37,484 bases of DNA from CAUZRD01 sp963582255 (GCA_963582255.1 CAUZRD010000001.1:1-37484); one strand, 5' to 3'; shown: positions 19,096 to 28,395, counted from the stretch's first letter. The notes: generated from the letters alone by a model not told the origin. Made by a program: numbers and translations.

Positions 19096-21357
19096 TTGAG
19101 GATTCGCAGTGCAGGCGATCTGCTTCGCTTAGCCAGAATCAAGTTTAATATATCCGAACACACTCTCAAGCACGCCATACCCGGGCTGACACTTGTTTTT
19201 GCACTTGTATTCATCGCGGCGATGGCAGTGGATCGCCTAGCCGCTCATCGTCAGGCTCTCGATAGCGCTAGTGAAACCAATGGGTATATTGCAGATATTA
19301 CAGCGCAGAATCTTGATATTCGTGCCCTCGATAACAATCTGTTGCTATCCTTTAATGACAATGAGTTAGCGCGCGCGATCCCAACCAGCGCCCGAAACAA
19401 TGGGCGCTTGGTTCTGCTCTCAGACGGAACGGGCATCGTACGGGCAACATCTCCACGATCTTTATCTTATGCCAACAAATCGTTGATTTCGATCCTCGGA
19501 TCAAATCAGCCACTGACCATGCTGGGCGCAAGCGCTGGCGTTATAACAGTTGAGCTAACCGACGGCACCAGAGTACTCGCAACTGTTCGAAGCCTTGATC
19601 GTAGGCCCGGTCAGATAGCGGTAATTCAGACCATCGAAGATAGTTTGATCACTTGGCAGCGCAATACCTATGCTTTGACCACAGCCCTTTCGACCGCCAT
19701 CCTGGTGCTGTTTGTGATGGGTTTCGCATTCAAATTTCAAACGGTGCGCAGTGAAGTTGCGGAGGCAAGTCTATCGCGCGTTACCCAACGGCTTGACCGC
19801 GCCTTGATCAGGGGCCGCTGTGGTCTTTGGGACTGGGATATTTCACGCGGACAGATTTTCTGGTCACTATCGATGCTTGATATCCTTGGACGTAAAGATG
19901 GCAAACAACTAATGTCCTTTGGTCAGGTTGCCGACCTGATCCACCCAGAAGATGCCAACCTTTACGAGCTGGCAAACGCTCTGGCTAAGGGTGAACAGTC
20001 AATTGTAGATACCGAGTTTCGTATGCGCCATACTGATGGACACCATGTATGGGTGCGCGCACGCGCCGAAATGGCACACAATGAAGGAGACCCTGGACCG
20101 CGCCTGGTGGGCATCGCCGTCGACATCTCCGAGCAAAAGCAAGTAGCAGAGAAAACTCTGCGGGCAAATGAGCGACTGCGTGACGCAATCGAGAATATCT
20201 CTGAGGCATTTGTTTTGTGGGATTCAGACAACCGGCTGGTGATGTGTAATTCAAAATACCAGCAATTCCACAAGCTGCCTAACAACCTAGTTCTGGCTGG
20301 AACGCGATATGACGATGTGGTGAGAGCTTCCAAAGAGCCTTTGGTGCGTAAGCGCATCGATGTCGAAGAAACCACTACAGATGATGCTGTGACCTATGAA
20401 GCCCAACTCGGTGACCGGCGCTGGCTGCATATTTCCGAGCGGCGCACACACGATGGCGGATATGTTTCGGTTGGAACTGACATTACGTCGCACAAGCTAA
20501 ATGAAGCACGTTTAGTGAAGAGCGAGGGTGAGCTGATGAATACCGTCAGTGACCTTCAAACCTCACGGCGAACCCTAGAACATCAGGCGGAGCAACTGGT
20601 CGATCTGGCAGAAAAATATCAAAATGAAAAAACCAGGGCAGAAGAAGCCAATCAGTCAAAATCAGAATTCCTAGCAAATATGAGCCACGAGCTTCGCACT
20701 CCATTGAACGCCATTATCGGATTTTCTGAAATTATGCAGACTGGATTGTTTGGAGATCTTGGATCGGACAAGTACCGGGATTATGCACATGATATTCATG
20801 AAAGCGGTCAGCATCTTCTCGATGTGATCAATGACATTCTCGATATGTCAAAAATCGAAGCGGGACGGATGACCATCGAACGCAATGATCTTGATTTTAA
20901 TCAACTGGTCGATGACTGCATTCGCATCGTTGCGGCCAAGGCCACAGACAGCGGCGTTGATCTCATTAATGAGATCAGAAATTTAATCACAGTCAATGCG
21001 GACAAGAGAGCCCTGACGCAAATCCTGCTCAATCTTCTTTCAAATGCGATCAAGTTTACCGGCCGAGACGGGATTGTGACCATTCGCACCGTTGTTAAGG
21101 ATAAAACAATACAGATCGAGATTGTCGATACCGGGGTTGGTATTTCGCCTGAGCACCTTGAACAACTTGGGCAGCCGTTTGCGCAAGTTGAAAATCAACT
21201 AACCAAAAGCCATCGGGGCAGTGGTCTTGGGCTTGCTATCTCTCGCTCCTTGGTCGTGCTTCACGGCAGTGATCTTATCATCGAAAGTGCAATCGGGACT
21301 GGCACAACAGTGTCATTCACCCTACCAATTTCCGAAACCCTTGTGGGTGCCGGTTAG
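19096..21357 (+). CDS. pleC: PleC/PdhS-type PAS sensor histidine kinase
   Basis: The start is a TTG; no ATG or GTG exists between the upstream in-frame TAG at 19063 and this codon, and a CAGCAGG lies upstream. The 753-residue product has a membrane span at 28-47, a periplasmic sensor region to about 190, a second span at 193-213, a PAS domain at 230-350 (WDWDIS, HPEDA), a second PAS at 360-470 (ISEAFVLWDSDNRLVMCN) and a coiled coil. The kinase core has His531 in ANMSHELRTPLNAII, and ATP-binding N, G1 and G2 boxes (NLLSNAIKFT, DTGVGIS, GSGLGLAIS). The phosphohistidine region through DVINDILDMSKIEAGRM closely resembles PleC/DivJ/PdhS kinases, which act on the cell-cycle regulator DivK. That role is inferred from this similarity and from its position after pepN. 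Confidence 0.8.
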   Translation: MRIRSAGDLLRLARIKFNISEHTLKHAIPGLTLVFALVFIAAMAVDRLAAHRQALDSASETNGYIADITAQNLDIRALDNNLLLSFNDNELARAIPTSARNNGRLVLLSDGTGIVRATSPRSLSYANKSLISILGSNQPLTMLGASAGVITVELTDGTRVLATVRSLDRRPGQIAVIQTIEDSLITWQRNTYALTTALSTAILVLFVMGFAFKFQTVRSEVAEASLSRVTQRLDRALIRGRCGLWDWDISRGQIFWSLSMLDILGRKDGKQLMSFGQVADLIHPEDANLYELANALAKGEQSIVDTEFRMRHTDGHHVWVRARAEMAHNEGDPGPRLVGIAVDISEQKQVAEKTLRANERLRDAIENISEAFVLWDSDNRLVMCNSKYQQFHKLPNNLVLAGTRYDDVVRASKEPLVRKRIDVEETTTDDAVTYEAQLGDRRWLHISERRTHDGGYVSVGTDITSHKLNEARLVKSEGELMNTVSDLQTSRRTLEHQAEQLVDLAEKYQNEKTRAEEANQSKSEFLANMSHELRTPLNAIIGFSEIMQTGLFGDLGSDKYRDYAHDIHESGQHLLDVINDILDMSKIEAGRMTIERNDLDFNQLVDDCIRIVAAKATDSGVDLINEIRNLITVNADKRALTQILLNLLSNAIKFTGRDGIVTIRTVVKDKTIQIEIVDTGVGISPEHLEQLGQPFAQVENQLTKSHRGSGLGLAISRSLVVLHGSDLIIESAIGTGTTVSFTLPISETLVGAG

Positions 21358-21451
21358 CACCGGACAACCTCCAGTCATCAAAAAAATACCCGTCCAGTAA
21401 GTCGAAGTATTCCGGCACGACATTAAGCAGGGGTTGATAAAACCGGAACGA

Positions 21452-22849
21452 TCACGGTGTTGGCAAGTTAATGACTATACGCAGTCCCGGCTCATTATCT
21501 TCAAGACGTATAGATCCCCCATGCAAGCGCAAAACCGCTGCAACCAAAGATAGGCCTAGACCACTACCAGGCTCGGTGCGACTTTGTTCCAATCGGACGA
21601 AGCGTGAAAATACTCTCTCTCGGTCATCGGGAATAATACCAGGACCATTGTCGGCCAAGATAATCTCCACACTCTGGTCTAATTGTTGAGCTGCGATACT
21701 GAAAGTCAGACCATTGGCCCTAGACCCATATTTTTCACACCCAGGCGCATATTTGATTGCATTGTCGATCAGATTTGCGAATGCTTGGCCCAAAAGTTGA
21801 CGATCTCCGTGAATGGCCAACTCTTTTTCGATGTCACATCTAAGCGTAATAGAGCGTTCCTCGGCCAGTGGCTCATAGAGTTCTACTGTGTCCGCCAGCA
21901 CTGCACTGAGCTCAACCGAGGCCATTTGATCACGCATGACGCTGGATTCTATACGGGCTATCGATAGCAGCGCATTAAAAATGCCCATCAACCGATCAAT
22001 ATCTTCCAAAGTCAACTCCAAAGCCTCGCGGTAGGAATCACTATCGCGGGGGAGGCGCACCACGTCTTCGATGCGGGCGCGCATACGCGACAGAGGCGTT
22101 CTTAGATCATGTGCGACATTGTCCGTTACCTGCCGGGAGATGGCCATTAATAGCTCAATCTCATCAAGCATGTCGTTGAGACTGCCGGATAGCTGATCAA
22201 TTTCATCATTTGAACCGATAACCGGGATACGCCGTGCCAGATCACCTGCAATGATAGTTCTGCTAGTATTGGTAATTTGCTCAATCCGAGCAAGAAAATT
22301 ACGACTGATGAGTAGCCCCCCACCCAGACCCAGTAGCAATGTCAGTGCCAATGCCCAGGCAAAAGTTGATCTAATTAAAATATTGAAATTCTGTAATGCA
22401 TCTATATCGCGGCCAACCAATAGGCGATATCCACCAGCGAGGCGAAAGCGTCTTGCAAGCGCTATATGCTCCCCATCCTCGACGTTTCCCGGGTCAACAA
22501 AAGCAAATTCAACCCAGTCAGAGCCTGTGCCTCCCGGCGGCATTCCTGGGATGTTTCCGGCCAGCCTGCGGCCGTCCCGCATGGTCAAGAGATAAACCCC
22601 GCCGGTTCGTGATGCCTGACTGCGTTGGGTCACGATTCGCACCAGCATTTTCAGCCCACCTGAGCGGTATTGCTCGGCTAACCCGGTGATCTCTGCATCG
22701 ATGGTTTCGTTGGTCTGGCGCGACAAGAGAACGGATGTATTCAGATAGACATAGGCAAGGATGGTTATCACCGACAACATGAACAGCGCCAGGTACACCA
22801 CCGAAAGGCGGAAGGTTGATGTTTTAAGTAGTCGCCTCAGTCTCGTCAC
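21452..22849 (-). CDS. HAMP-domain sensor histidine kinase
   Basis: The 465-residue protein has membrane spans at about 14-36 and 158-182 around a short periplasmic sensor, a HAMP linker at about 180-235, and the phosphoacceptor His247 in NVAHDLRTPLSRMRARIEDV. ATP-binding boxes are ANLIDNAIKYA, ILADNGPGI and GSGLGLSLVAAVLRLHGGSI. All motifs are intact, so it should be active. Its GTG start lies 26 bases inside the end of the preceding response regulator gene, which makes the two a coupled pair. Pairs of this kind follow degP in Rhizobiales, and I know of no firmly established signal for it. It runs convergently towards the PleC-like gene. Confidence 0.92.
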   Translation of the reverse strand: MTRLRRLLKTSTFRLSVVYLALFMLSVITILAYVYLNTSVLLSRQTNETIDAEITGLAEQYRSGGLKMLVRIVTQRSQASRTGGVYLLTMRDGRRLAGNIPGMPPGGTGSDWVEFAFVDPGNVEDGEHIALARRFRLAGGYRLLVGRDIDALQNFNILIRSTFAWALALTLLLGLGGGLLISRNFLARIEQITNTSRTIIAGDLARRIPVIGSNDEIDQLSGSLNDMLDEIELLMAISRQVTDNVAHDLRTPLSRMRARIEDVVRLPRDSDSYREALELTLEDIDRLMGIFNALLSIARIESSVMRDQMASVELSAVLADTVELYEPLAEERSITLRCDIEKELAIHGDRQLLGQAFANLIDNAIKYAPGCEKYGSRANGLTFSIAAQQLDQSVEIILADNGPGIIPDDRERVFSRFVRLEQSRTEPGSGLGLSLVAAVLRLHGGSIRLEDNEPGLRIVINLPTP

Positions 22850-23513
22850 GGATCATATATCCCGCACCTCTGACAGTATGCAGAAGCGCTGAGTGGAAGT
22901 CGCGGTCAATCTTCGCCCTAAGGCGGGAGATGTGAACATCTATAACATTTGTCTGAGGATCAAAATGATAATCCCAGACATTTTCTAGTAGCATGGTACG
23001 GGTAACCACTTGGCCTGCATGGCGCATGAGATACTCAAGAAGACGAAATTCTCGCGGTTGCAGATTAACCAATTTTCCAGAGCGCTGGACATTTCGCGAC
23101 AGTAGATCGATTTCAAGATCACCAACACTAAACTGGGTACAAGCCTGTTCAGGATGCCGGCGGCGGGTGAGCGCATCAATCCGAGCAAGCAACTCGGTAA
23201 AAGCATAGGGTTTAGTCAAATAATCATCACCACCGGCACGCAGGCCTTTGACGCGTTCATCTACATCACCAAGCGCGCTCAGTATCAGCACCGGCGTGAT
23301 ATTTCCTTCCTCGCGCAGGATGGAAATGATGCTAAGACCATCGCGCCTAGGCAGCATGCGATCTACAATCAGAGTATCAAACTCCTCATCACGGGCTATT
23401 TGCAGGCCGGCTTCGCCATCACCTTCAACAACCACCACATGACCAGCTTCACCAAGTCCTTTAAATATATATCTGGCGGCCTCATGATCGTCTTCGATTA
23501 TCAAAATCCGCAT
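22824..23513 (-). CDS. OmpR-family response regulator
   Basis: This 229-residue two-domain regulator has an N-terminal receiver with the acidic pair in IIEDDHE, the phosphorylated Asp51 in LIVDRMLPRRDG and the conserved Lys in DDYLTKPYAF. A C-terminal winged-helix DNA-binding domain carries LQPREFRLLEYLMRHAGQVVTR and DVHISRLRAKID. It is the partner of the overlapping HAMP kinase gene downstream. degP lies directly upstream in the same direction, with a hairpin between them, so it may have its own promoter or receive partial read-through. Confidence 0.94.
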   Translation of the reverse strand: MRILIIEDDHEAARYIFKGLGEAGHVVVVEGDGEAGLQIARDEEFDTLIVDRMLPRRDGLSIISILREEGNITPVLILSALGDVDERVKGLRAGGDDYLTKPYAFTELLARIDALTRRRHPEQACTQFSVGDLEIDLLSRNVQRSGKLVNLQPREFRLLEYLMRHAGQVVTRTMLLENVWDYHFDPQTNVIDVHISRLRAKIDRDFHSALLHTVRGAGYMIRDETEATT

Positions 23514-23559
23514 GTCATGTGCTCATTGTCTATTCGCTCTATCGCTTTTTAAAGAATAT

Positions 23560-23590
23560 TATGGGGCAAGCAAAAACTGCTCACCCCATA
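23560..23590 (-). terminator. Hairpin downstream of degP
   Basis: The sequence TATGGGG-CA-AGCA-AAAAC-TGCT-CA-CCCCATA forms two stems (7 and 4 base pairs) with one symmetric 2-base mismatch and a 5-base loop. It lies 37 bases beyond the degP stop and 47 bases before the regulator gene, both on the minus strand. In the minus direction it is followed by AATATTCTTT, not a full T-run, so it is probably a partial terminator or attenuator within the operon. Confidence 0.5.
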
Positions 23591-23626
23591 TTTAGAATTA
23601 CGCTTTTTTAGCATGCACGGCCACTA

Positions 23627-25198
23627 TCAGGTCTTAATGATCTTAAAGGTTATGAACTGCTGGCCTTTACGCGATCTAACTAGGGCCAGAACACTCGACA
23701 AACCATCATTACGTGCTTCTTGGAGAGCCTGATCCAGATCCTTCGGCGAATTTACCTCAATGCCGGCTAAACGTAAGATCTTATCACCTCGAACAATTCC
23801 CTTCGCACCTGCTTCGCTATCACGCTTTACTTCGGTGACGATAACACCTCGCGCCTTAGGATCTTCTTCCGATTGAGATGCCATCTCAACTTTGATACCG
23901 AGAGCCACCAGGTGCTTGAGTTCTGGTTTAACTTTACGGCTCTGCTTTAAACCAGAGTAACGAGGATTTTCCGGCTGCTCGCCAATTTCGATATTGATAG
24001 TCTGAGACTGTCGATCACGATGAATGAGTAGCTTAGCAGTATCACCAGGAGTAAATTCAGCCACGGTGCGCGCAAGATCACGCGGTGAGTGAACTTCATG
24101 ACCATTGACTTCAAGCACCACATCACCGAGCTTAATGGCGGCGATCTCGGCTGGGCTGTTGATAAAAATATCAGAGATAATCGTGCCAGACGGTGCGTCT
24201 AGGCCAACACTTTCAGCAATTTCCGGTGTCACCGTCTGGATCGATACGCCGAGCCAACCGCGCGTAATCTCACCATTTTCGATAAGTTGATCTATAATAC
24301 GATCGGCCAGCGAGGCCGGGATAGCAAAGCCGATACCAACATTACCACCATTTGGTGAATAGATCGCAGTATTAACACCAATGACTTCACCTTCAAGATT
24401 GAACGTCGGTCCGCCGGAATTTCCGCGGTTTACTGCCGCATCAATCTGGATGTAATCGTCATAGAGACTAGAGCCAATCACGCGACCTCTAGCTGAGACA
24501 ATTCCGGTGGTTACGGTGCCGCCAAGTCCGAATGGATTACCGACAGCCATGACCCATTCGCCAACCTCAGCCTCATGTTCGGTAAAATTTACATACGGCA
24601 GACTGTTATCAGTTTCGATTTTCAGAATGGCCAGATCAGTTCGTTCATCTGCGCCAATAAGCTTGGCTTTATATTTCTCTCCGTCTTCAGTTAATACAAT
24701 GATAGAACCTCCATCTTTGACCACATGATGATTTGTCACCACAAAACCGTCATCGGAGATGATAAAGCCAGATCCTTGCGACATCCGGGGGCGGGAGCGG
24801 GGCTTACTACCCTTTTTATCGCTATCTCCGCGGCGATTAAAACGCTCAATATTCTCTGGATTATCAAAAAAATGCTCAAAGAATTCACCGAACGGCCCTT
24901 CACGCGGGATCACATTCTTAAGATCATCGCCCGGACCTGCCCTACCGTGCACCTGAATAGCGACCACCGCAGGCGTTACTTTCTTGGCAAGCTGGGTGAA
25001 TGTCATCGGAGTTAGATTTTGACTGGAAATAAGGCTGGTTTTCGCATTAGCTGGTATTGAAACTTGCAACACCGCCAGTGCACCGCCCACACCTGCTATA
25101 AATGCAAGAATAAGTGCGATGGGTACCTTTCGCGAATGTCTAGTCGGCGCCGTGACTTCCAAATTGACCAGGTTCTTCCCATGGTTGAGTGGCTGCAT
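23627..25198 (-). CDS. degP: Do-family periplasmic serine protease/chaperone
   Basis: DegP/HtrA degrades or refolds damaged envelope proteins. The 523-residue protein has an N-terminal hydrophobic segment at about 25-45 for export or anchoring, and a trypsin-like domain with the complete triad His158 (VTNHHVV), Asp188 (ERTDLAILKI) and Ser261 (NRGNSGGP). Two PDZ domains follow: about 295-385, starting RGWLGVSIQTV, and 420-510, with ARGVIVTEVKRDSEA. A basic, charged insertion (residues 115-140) replaces the long Q-linker seen in enteric DegP. The ATG follows a strong AGGGGAG site 7 bases away. Its place between ccmH and an OmpR-type pair matches the arrangement I recall in Rhizobiales. Confidence 0.96.
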   Translation of the reverse strand: MQPLNHGKNLVNLEVTAPTRHSRKVPIALILAFIAGVGGALAVLQVSIPANAKTSLISSQNLTPMTFTQLAKKVTPAVVAIQVHGRAGPGDDLKNVIPREGPFGEFFEHFFDNPENIERFNRRGDSDKKGSKPRSRPRMSQGSGFIISDDGFVVTNHHVVKDGGSIIVLTEDGEKYKAKLIGADERTDLAILKIETDNSLPYVNFTEHEAEVGEWVMAVGNPFGLGGTVTTGIVSARGRVIGSSLYDDYIQIDAAVNRGNSGGPTFNLEGEVIGVNTAIYSPNGGNVGIGFAIPASLADRIIDQLIENGEITRGWLGVSIQTVTPEIAESVGLDAPSGTIISDIFINSPAEIAAIKLGDVVLEVNGHEVHSPRDLARTVAEFTPGDTAKLLIHRDRQSQTINIEIGEQPENPRYSGLKQSRKVKPELKHLVALGIKVEMASQSEEDPKARGVIVTEVKRDSEAGAKGIVRGDKILRLAGIEVNSPKDLDQALQEARNDGLSSVLALVRSRKGQQFITFKIIKT

Positions 25199-25362
25199 GT
25201 TAGAACTCCCCTCAAAAAAATTAAGTAAACAGACTTATCCCCCAATGTTGGGCAGAGAGTCTTTCACCACCATGTCGAAGACATTAAATCTTGGTAATAT
25301 TGAGCAAAGTGTGCTTCTGCATCTGAGCACAACTGTCCATTGGATCAATCTATCCATACGGT

Positions 25363-25392
25363 AAGTTTAGCTCCGCCATCGCCGCTAAACTT
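25363..25392. repeat. 9-bp perfect inverted repeat upstream of degP
   Basis: The arms AAGTTTAGC (25363-25371) and GCTAAACTT (25384-25392) are perfect complements around a GC-rich 12-base loop. The element lies about 70 bases after the ccmH stop and 165 bases before the degP start, both on the minus strand. It could be a terminator of the ccm operon or an operator for degP. No T-run follows in either direction, which slightly favours a protein-binding or RNA-structural role. Confidence 0.45.
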
Positions 25393-25442
25393 GCATTTTA
25401 TCGAGATCGGAATAATCACCTATTCCTGTCTGATTTAAACAG

Positions 25443-25459
25443 AAAAAGGCTCGCTGCCT
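25443..25459 (-). terminator. Weak intrinsic terminator after ccmH
   Basis: On the minus strand a short hairpin, AGGC-AGCGA-GCCT, begins four bases after the ccmH stop and runs straight into five T residues. The stem is only four base pairs, so this is a weak candidate. Together with the inverted repeat at 25363-25392 it suggests that most ccm transcripts stop before degP. Confidence 0.35.
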
Positions 25460-25462
25460 AGT

Positions 25463-25936
25463 TTACTCAGACACGGAACCCAGGACTTTAGAAAGGCGCT
25501 GCTTTTCCTCCTGGCTCAAAGGTTCAGGGACAGCACCATAGGACTTGCGAAGAACGAAAAACACCGAGAAAATTCCGATCACTACAAACATCAATGGCCC
25601 CAGCCAAAGGAGCGCCGTATGCCATCCAAACCGCGGTTTTAAAAGCACAAACTCCCCATAGCGTGAGACCACAAAATCAACCACATCTTCATTGCTATCA
25701 CCGACGACCAATCGTTCGCGCACCAACAAGCGTAAATCACGCGCAAGCGGTGCATCTGAATCATCAATAGACTGATTTTGGCATACCAGACAGCGAAGTC
25801 CAGACGATACCGCACGAGCACGATTTTCCAACTTCATATCCTGGAGAATTTCATCCGGTTGAACAGCAGATGTTTGCTCGGGTAGAAGAAAAAAAACGCA
25901 TAAAAATACCATCATCAAGATGCGGCCAGACATCAT
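25463..25936 (-). CDS. ccmH: Cytochrome c-type biogenesis protein CcmH
   Basis: CcmH is a membrane-anchored periplasmic thiol protein that helps keep apocytochrome c heme-binding cysteines reduced. The 157-residue protein starts with a signal/anchor helix (ILMMVFLCVFFLLPE), carries the redox motif LRCLVCQ with Cys49 and Cys52, then the conserved SRYGEFVLLKPRF, and ends with a membrane span at about 108-128 and a short cytoplasmic tail. Its ATG overlaps the ccmF stop as ATGA, so translation is coupled. It is the last gene of the ccmIEFH set and is called CycL in rhizobia. Confidence 0.96.
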   Translation of the reverse strand: MMSGRILMMVFLCVFFLLPEQTSAVQPDEILQDMKLENRARAVSSGLRCLVCQNQSIDDSDAPLARDLRLLVRERLVVGDSNEDVVDFVVSRYGEFVLLKPRFGWHTALLWLGPLMFVVIGIFSVFFVLRKSYGAVPEPLSQEEKQRLSKVLGSVSE

Positions 25937-27921
25937 GTGGTAGCCTTTTGTTGAACTTTTGAGTGCAATAGCGCGCGGCGCGGAGCACCAACACGAAGCC
26001 TGCGATCAGTAAGAGACAACAATCCCCCAAGCGCCATGATGCTAGCTCCAAACCAGATGAAGGGTACCAACGGATTGAACCAGAGGCGCACGGTGAGACC
26101 CCTAGGACCATCATCCCCAATCGCAACATAAAGGTCGCCGAAAAAGAATGAGATAATACCAGCCTCGGTGGTGGTCATACGCTGAACGTCGTAGAAACGC
26201 TTAGAGGATTCAAATGCTCCAATTAATTTACCCTCACGGACGACCTCAAAGATTGCCACTGTCTCATCATAGTTTGGACCGCGCCGAGGCACCAGGCCGT
26301 TATAAGTAACTGTGAAGTCCGCGATGACACTCTGATCACCAGGCTCCATTTCAAGAATCTGTTCTGTTTTCCATGCCGAAACACCAATAATACCAATCAC
26401 CAAAACACCAACTCCGGCATGCGCAAGGGTCGTTCCCCACTGAGACCGAGGTAGATTGGCGGCACGCCTCAACGTCTCGCCAAATGAGACCTGAAATGCT
26501 TTCACTCTCCAAAGTATTTCAGAAAAAGCACCGGCCACCAGCCACAGGCCAAGTCCGATGCCAATAGGGGCTAGATAAGGCCCATGACCATCCAATGCGG
26601 CATAGACCGAAATAGTACCGAATACCGCGATCGCAATAGCCACAAGCAAGCGCTCAGCAGTGCCGCGCAAATCAGCCCGTTTCCAGGTAAGAAATGGTCC
26701 GAACGGCGCGGCCAATAATATTGGCAGCATTATCGGTGCGAAAGTCATGTCAAAAAACGGTGCGCCGACAGATATCTTCTCACCGGTAATGGCTTCCAGA
26801 AACAACGGATAAAGAGTACCTATAAAGACAGCAGCGCAGGCAACGGTTAAGAACAGATTGTTGATGATTAACGCGCCCTCACGGCTGACTGGTGAGAACA
26901 TACCACCCGGTCGCAATGTCGGTGCCCGCCAGGCAAAAAGCACTAATGCACCGCCGATAAAAAACGTTAATATCGCTAATATAAAGACGCCTCGTTCTGG
27001 ATCAACGGCAAAAGCATGAACTGATGTTAAAACGCCAGAGCGAACTAAAAATGTCCCAATTAGGCTGAGAGAAAATGCAATAATCGCGAGTAATACAGTC
27101 CAGGCTTTAAGCGCGTCGCGCTTTTCAACTACGAGGGCTGAGTGCAAAAGCGCTGTTCCGGCTAGCCACGGCATGAAGCTCGCATTTTCTACCGGATCCC
27201 AAAACCACCATCCACCCCAGCCTAACTCATAATAGGCCCACCATGAGCCCATAGCGATGCCACATGTGAGAAATATCCAGGCAGCGAGCGTCCACGGGCG
27301 AACCCAGCGAGCCCAGGCAGCATCCACGCGCCCCTCGATCAGGGCAGCCACGGCGAAAGAAAATGCCATGGAGAACCCTACATAGCCTAGATAGAGAAAA
27401 GGTGGGTGAAATGCGAGACCGGGGTCTTGAAGAAGCGGATTAAGGTCCTTGCCATCAATCGGCGTAGGATTAAGGCGAATAAACGGGTTAGAGGTCACAA
27501 TAATAAATAGCAGAAAAGCAACGCCAATTGCGCCCTGCACCGCCAGAACCCGTGCGCGCAGAGAAGGGGCAAGATTCCTGCCAAAGGTTGCGACCAGGGC
27601 GCCAAAAAGAGCTAAAATCAGAACCCAAAGCAACATCGAGCCTTCATGATTGCCCCACACACCGCTCACCTTGTAGAGCATTGGCTTGGCTGAATGAGAA
27701 TTCATCCATACATTCTCTACCGAAAAATCGGAGGTCACATACGCATATGTTAAAGCGACAAAGGCGATGAGGATAAGAATGAACTGCCCGTTCGCCGCCG
27801 GCACCGCGCAGCGCATCATCGCGTGGTCGCCTCTGACAGCCCCCATCATCGGTACGCTGGCCTGGACCACCGCCAACGCCAAGGCCAGAAGTAATGAAAA
27901 ATGTCCGATTTCAGTGATCAT
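25933..27921 (-). CDS. ccmF: Heme lyase subunit CcmF
   Basis: CcmF is a large multi-span membrane protein that takes heme from CcmE and, with CcmH and CcmI, attaches it to apocytochromes c. It is 662 residues with many hydrophobic segments. The tryptophan-rich heme-handling WWD motif is present (WGGWWFWDPVENASFMPW), as is the GVWGNHEGSMLLWVLIL segment near residue 88. DPGLAFHPPFLYLGYVGFS is another family block. The gene starts 39 bp after ccmE and overlaps ccmH by 4 bases. The rhizobial name is CycK. Confidence 0.97.
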   Translation of the reverse strand: MITEIGHFSLLLALALAVVQASVPMMGAVRGDHAMMRCAVPAANGQFILILIAFVALTYAYVTSDFSVENVWMNSHSAKPMLYKVSGVWGNHEGSMLLWVLILALFGALVATFGRNLAPSLRARVLAVQGAIGVAFLLFIIVTSNPFIRLNPTPIDGKDLNPLLQDPGLAFHPPFLYLGYVGFSMAFSFAVAALIEGRVDAAWARWVRPWTLAAWIFLTCGIAMGSWWAYYELGWGGWWFWDPVENASFMPWLAGTALLHSALVVEKRDALKAWTVLLAIIAFSLSLIGTFLVRSGVLTSVHAFAVDPERGVFILAILTFFIGGALVLFAWRAPTLRPGGMFSPVSREGALIINNLFLTVACAAVFIGTLYPLFLEAITGEKISVGAPFFDMTFAPIMLPILLAAPFGPFLTWKRADLRGTAERLLVAIAIAVFGTISVYAALDGHGPYLAPIGIGLGLWLVAGAFSEILWRVKAFQVSFGETLRRAANLPRSQWGTTLAHAGVGVLVIGIIGVSAWKTEQILEMEPGDQSVIADFTVTYNGLVPRRGPNYDETVAIFEVVREGKLIGAFESSKRFYDVQRMTTTEAGIISFFFGDLYVAIGDDGPRGLTVRLWFNPLVPFIWFGASIMALGGLLSLTDRRLRVGAPRRALLHSKVQQKATT

Positions 27922-27960
27922 TGTATCAAACTGCGTTATCTTTCACGCTGATTCAAAAGA

Positions 27961-28395
27961 CTAGTTAGATTGCCAGACGCCTTTCTCCTTCAAGGCTTCG
28001 GCAACTTCCTTGGGCATATAGTTTTCATCATGCTTAGCAAGAATGGTGTCCGCCTTGAACCCACCAGCTCCATCGAACACTCCTTCGGCAACTACACCCT
28101 GCCCTTCGCGAAATAAATCGGGTAGAATACCAGTGTATGAGACCGACACTGTTTGGACGAGATCGGTCACATCAAATATGATTTTTTGTCCGGCGTAGCG
28201 GTCAAGTGAGCCTTCAGCTACCAATCCTCCAAGGCGCATTCGCTGACCGGGAGCTATCTTCTGTTCATCCAGATCGCTCGGTGCAACAAAATAGACAATC
28301 TGATTTTGCAGCGTAGTGATGACTAGCGTAGCGGACGCAGAAAGGACGAGGGCAGCAGCGATCAACAGAGAAATTCTGCGCTGTTTACGTGTCAT
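27961..28395 (-). CDS. ccmE: Cytochrome c maturation heme chaperone CcmE
   Basis: CcmE carries heme covalently in the periplasm and delivers it to CcmF. I choose the ATG at 28395 because GGAAGG lies 5 bases upstream; the frame extends to 28425 without family sequence. The 144-residue protein has a basic start (MTRKQRR), one membrane anchor and an OB-fold domain containing RLGGLVAEGS and the FREGQGVVAEG block. His122 in LAKHDENYMP is the covalent heme attachment site. The next gene in the operon is ccmF. ccmI lies 120 bp upstream, an unusually large gap for this operon. Confidence 0.97.
   Translation of the reverse strand: MTRKQRRISLLIAAALVLSASATLVITTLQNQIVYFVAPSDLDEQKIAPGQRMRLGGLVAEGSLDRYAGQKIIFDVTDLVQTVSVSYTGILPDLFREGQGVVAEGVFDGAGGFKADTILAKHDENYMPKEVAEALKEKGVWQSN

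Noticed and set aside
24725..25015. Plus-strand ORF antisense to degP
   Set aside because: A shadow of the fully conserved protease frame on the other strand.
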